Of a stretch of DNA of 64,000 nt, positions 61,024-64,000 are shown in pieces. The notes under the pieces are model-generated. The model ran no database searches. It saw only the letters and a list, made by a program, of their open reading frames with translations, and was not told where the DNA came from. The stretch is from Linnemannia elongata (Eukaryota > Mortierellomycota > Mortierellomycetes > Mortierellales > Mortierellaceae), in the NCBI GenBank assembly GCA_036320915.1, contig JAXBDG010000002.1, forward strand, positions 3,872,001 through 3,936,000, given 5' to 3'. The translations under genes were made by a program, and so were the position numbers. The number at the start of each line of letters is the position of its first letter. The stretch's first letter is position 1.

Positions 61024-61513
61024 ATGGGAAAGAAAGCAAAGCAAGATTTGCCCTTGCACAAGGTCATCATGGTCGGCTCAGGAGGCGTCGGAAAGTCGGC
61101 TTTGACGCTCCAGTACATGTACGGCGACTTTGTAGAGGAGTACGATCCCACCAAGGCCGATTCTTACCGCAAAAAGGTCACCCTCGACAACCAAGACTGT
61201 CAGATTGATATTCTCGACACAGCCGGTCAGGAGGAATATGCAGCTGTAAGTCCTCCATTGAAGACCGACAGATTGTGTGTGTATATGGGTATCAGAAGAA
61301 ATGGAAAGAGAGGGGTACAGAAACAAGTGAATGAGGGGGGATGATGCACTTGCTTTGTGTTCCCTTCGCCTACCTAAGCCTATTTGGAACGAAAGAATAT
61401 AAGAAAAAAAATAAGGCGCGACTGGCTGGATGGGCGAGTGCTTTTATTATCATTTTTTCTCTCCTCTTGGTTATCTCACCTGCTACCCCTTGTCGCCCTT
61501 CACCCCTGACCTG

Positions 61514-61560
<47 letters not shown>

Positions 61561-62726
61561 TTGCTTGTCTCTCGGCTTTTGTGTTTACCTCCATGTCATG
61601 CTGTCGTTCTTTTTTGAGAGCTCTCTGTGTTCGGAACATACTATGGGCAAGAAAAGTGGGTGGAGGTGGCGGTGATGTGTAGTTGCTTGAGAACGACAGC
61701 CTGTCGGCCTGTTGACAGCTTCAAGAAGCAAAAGAAGGGTCGTGGATCTGTGGGTCTGTGAGGCTATTCCCTTGAGCTTGGAGAGTACACCTTGTTCCAT
61801 TTGTCCTGAAGATAACAACGACAATGACCTTTAGCCTAGTCGGGCTAAATGCAACCATGCAATTCACGTGCTTTGACCTCCGACTCACCCATGGACACTT
61901 CTTGACTTTGTTTCTTCTCCCTGAACTTGATAGATTCGCGACAACTACTATCGGTCTGGAGAGGGCTTTATCTGCGTATTCTCCCTCTGCGAGTACGAGT
62001 CGTTTATGCACACCCAGGAGTTCAAGGATCAGATTTCACGCGTCTTGGACGATAACAAGGTACATTCAGGCAACACAACACAGCCAAAACAGAAGAACAC
62101 ATGGACAAGTCTCTCTCTCCCTCTTTCTCCACACGACAGCATCAACCAACCATTCAAAACCCCAATGACATTGGAATACAACGGCTTGTCTAGAACTATC
62201 CCGGGAACCTGTCATGCGTGACAATATTAGAGATCAGCTCCTTGCATTTGAAAAAGACGGGGCCATTCTGGAACAAACGTTCAAGAGGAAGAAGAGCATG
62301 CCATTGTGGATTGCCGAATACTTTTTTATTTGCCCGTTGTGTTCGAATTAATATCGCCGCTCAATTGTTGTCGTCTCGACTCTTTTCTACTTTCTCAGTA
62401 CGCCACCATTATGAAGTCCATAATCAACAGTATTGGTGACCTTGGCACTGATCTACTCTTATTTCATGTTGTTGGTCTTTTTTCTATAGATCCCATTCAT
62501 TCTTGTCGGCAACAAGGCAGATTTGACCCAGCTCCGTAAAGTAAACCGTGAGGAGGCTGCAGCAAGGGCCGCCGAGTGGAACTGCCCTTACTACGAGACA
62601 TCTGCCAAGACCAGGCATAATGTCGACGAGGTCTACACGGTTTTGATGAGAAAGATTCAGCAGCGCAAGGAAAGTGCCAAGGATCGCGAACGAAAGGGCA
62701 AGAAGGGCAAGTGCTTGATCCTCTAA
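61024..62726 (+). CDS. Ral-like small GTPase (194 aa)
   Basis: Three exons, 61024-61245, 61934-62059 and 62490-62726, both introns phase 0 (688 and 430 bp). Ras-superfamily G domain: P-loop GSGGVGKS (18-25), effector region [32 protein letters not shown], and a basic tail ending in the CAAX box CLIL, predicting geranylgeranylation and membrane attachment. [16 protein letters not shown] and [10 protein letters not shown] match animal Ral rather than Ras or Rap; Ral proteins steer exocytosis through the exocyst. Yeast lacks a clear Ral, so the assignment rests on sequence likeness alone. Intron 1 contains a 42-nt T run. Confidence 0.93.
61518..61559. repeat. poly(T) tract, 42 nt
   Basis: Longest homopolymer in the window, in intron 1 of the Ral-like gene on its sense strand. 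Confidence 0.95.
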
Positions 62727-64000
62727 AGCCAGTACCTCTTGGCTTTTTTTTTTCTTTCTTCAAACACTTTTCTTTTCTACACACTCTTCCCTCGTTGGTC
62801 TTCCTTCCCCCCTCATCCCTTTCACTTTCTTTGTAATATCAAACAACAACATCATCAACGTATACCACCTTTCCGTAAGAAATAACGTGGATGTGATACT
62901 CCAGACGGATTTCTTCCTCTCTTTCCAGGGTCTGGACACACTTTCGCGGAGCAAAAAAAAACACCTCGTCATATATACTCACAGAACCCAAAAAAAAAAG
63001 AACATTGACCTTTTTCTTTTTCGTTCAGACGACACCACCGCGACATAGTTAACGTTGACGTAGTAGTCTTTCGTTTAGCCTTTTTTTCTTTTCTTTTTAC
63101 TCTTTTTTCTATTTCGACTCTCAAATGTTCTTCTCCGATAAATAAAAAGATCAAAACAACAGCCCTCTGGACCATACTTTTATACTTTTTTGGAGACAAT
63201 AGCAAACAGAACCGGTTAGCAATTACCCGTACGGCTTTCTTGACGGTGAGAGGAAGGTGAGAGGGGTTTGTTTACAGTGGAGTCGAAGAGTCCACTTGGA
63301 CTCCCATGGTTATCATATGGCTAATTATTTCATGAGAAACAAAAAGACCGTGGAAGAGTGGAAGAGAGTGCCAAGGTGCAATGCTACAGCCTTTTTTTTT
63401 TTTTTTTTTTTTTCTTGAGAGTAAATCGGTAATCTTGTAGGATAGAGACCGGAGATCTTTTTTTTGGGAGGAGGGGCTAGCAAGCAGTGTAAGCGAACAA
63501 AGCCAAGGCAAGGATCCGTTGCCTGTTGCCAAGCAAAATATGATTGGACCTAAGCCAAGCCTTCTCACTTCTTGGAATTAAACCTGGTTGTTTCCGTGTA
63601 ATTCCTGATGTCCGATCGAGAATTGGCCTATCCGCCTGCCTGCCCTGCCCTGCCTTGCCCTGAAGTTGGACTTGGCCCACGCATCTAGGCTGCCTGTCTG
63701 CACAATGACAGCCATGAATGATTGTCCGTTATACTTTTTGGTTTGAGTGTCGATGTTGGGTGCTGTTGCATTTTGCATTTATTTCTTTCCACGAGGAGAT
63801 AGGTAGATAGTTGGCTGACAAAACCAGGGCACACACATCCAGGGCTGCAGAGGTTCGAGTACATTGCTTGTCATTTAAGGTGACCATTGTTCTTATGTTT
63901 TCGAAGGCTGTTGTGCCCAGCTGTGGGTGACAAGATGTAATGGCAAGCTCTTTTTCTACCAAGAAAAAAGAATAACATCGTGATCCACAAGGAGAATTAC
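62727..64000. other. right-end region without a recognisable gene
   Basis: 1.27 kb. T22 at 63392-63413 and short CCTGCC repeats near 63634-63660. Minus-strand frames at 63578-63962 show no family likeness. A partial gene entering from the right edge cannot be excluded. Confidence 0.4.
63392..63413. repeat. poly(T) tract, 22 nt
   Basis: Run of 22 T in the right-end region. Confidence 0.9.

Overview
This is nuclear DNA of a filamentous fungus. It carries fungal-type genes (URA3-like OMP decarboxylase, two chitin deacetylases, a CSC1-type channel, a Kex2-processed defensin-like peptide). Genes are split by many short GT...AG introns, with pyrimidine-rich stretches upstream of start codons. A presenilin and a Ral-type GTPase, both rare or absent in yeasts from memory, point to an early-diverging lineage. 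My best guess is Mucoromycota, perhaps Mortierellomycotina; this is inference, not proof. Exon borders were read by eye: every spliced model keeps an open frame with matching phases across all junctions, but none is confirmed by transcripts.

Layout. 1-0.7 kb: amino-terminal part of a Ser/Gln-rich protein leaving the left edge, behind 6.5 kb without a recognisable gene. 7.3-16 kb (minus): a WD40 protein, then a three-repeat MYB factor with a 2.8-kb intron inside its first MYB repeat. 16.9-18.2 kb: a tentative small gene. 20.3-25 kb (minus): signal peptide peptidase, a FAS1-domain protein, a small basic protein. 26-29 kb (plus): a presenilin with an amino-terminal MYND zinc finger, the most unusual object here. 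29.9-40.8 kb (plus): alanine aminotransferase, OMP decarboxylase, NAA50-like acetyltransferase, CSC1-like channel. 41-42 kb (minus): chitin deacetylase 1.

42-51 kb is gene-poor and looks accessory: a diverged tandem duplication, an orphan zinc-finger/coiled-coil gene, a dead M32 carboxypeptidase copy, a possible small membrane protein and a plectasin-like defensin precursor. 52-62.7 kb is compact housekeeping DNA: triosephosphate isomerase and hydroxymethylbilane synthase (minus, only 184 bp apart), NDUFAF5-like complex I assembly factor (plus, divergent from the heme gene), ribosomal protein uS10/RPS20 (minus), chitin deacetylase 2 (plus) and a Ral-like GTPase (plus). The last 1.3 kb holds nothing I can call.

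Themes. Two GxGD intramembrane aspartyl proteases (signal peptide peptidase and presenilin) lie about 4 kb apart. Secreted or cell-wall functions recur: two chitin deacetylases, the FAS1 protein and the defensin. Three of these have Lys-Arg Kex2-type sites near the mature amino terminus.
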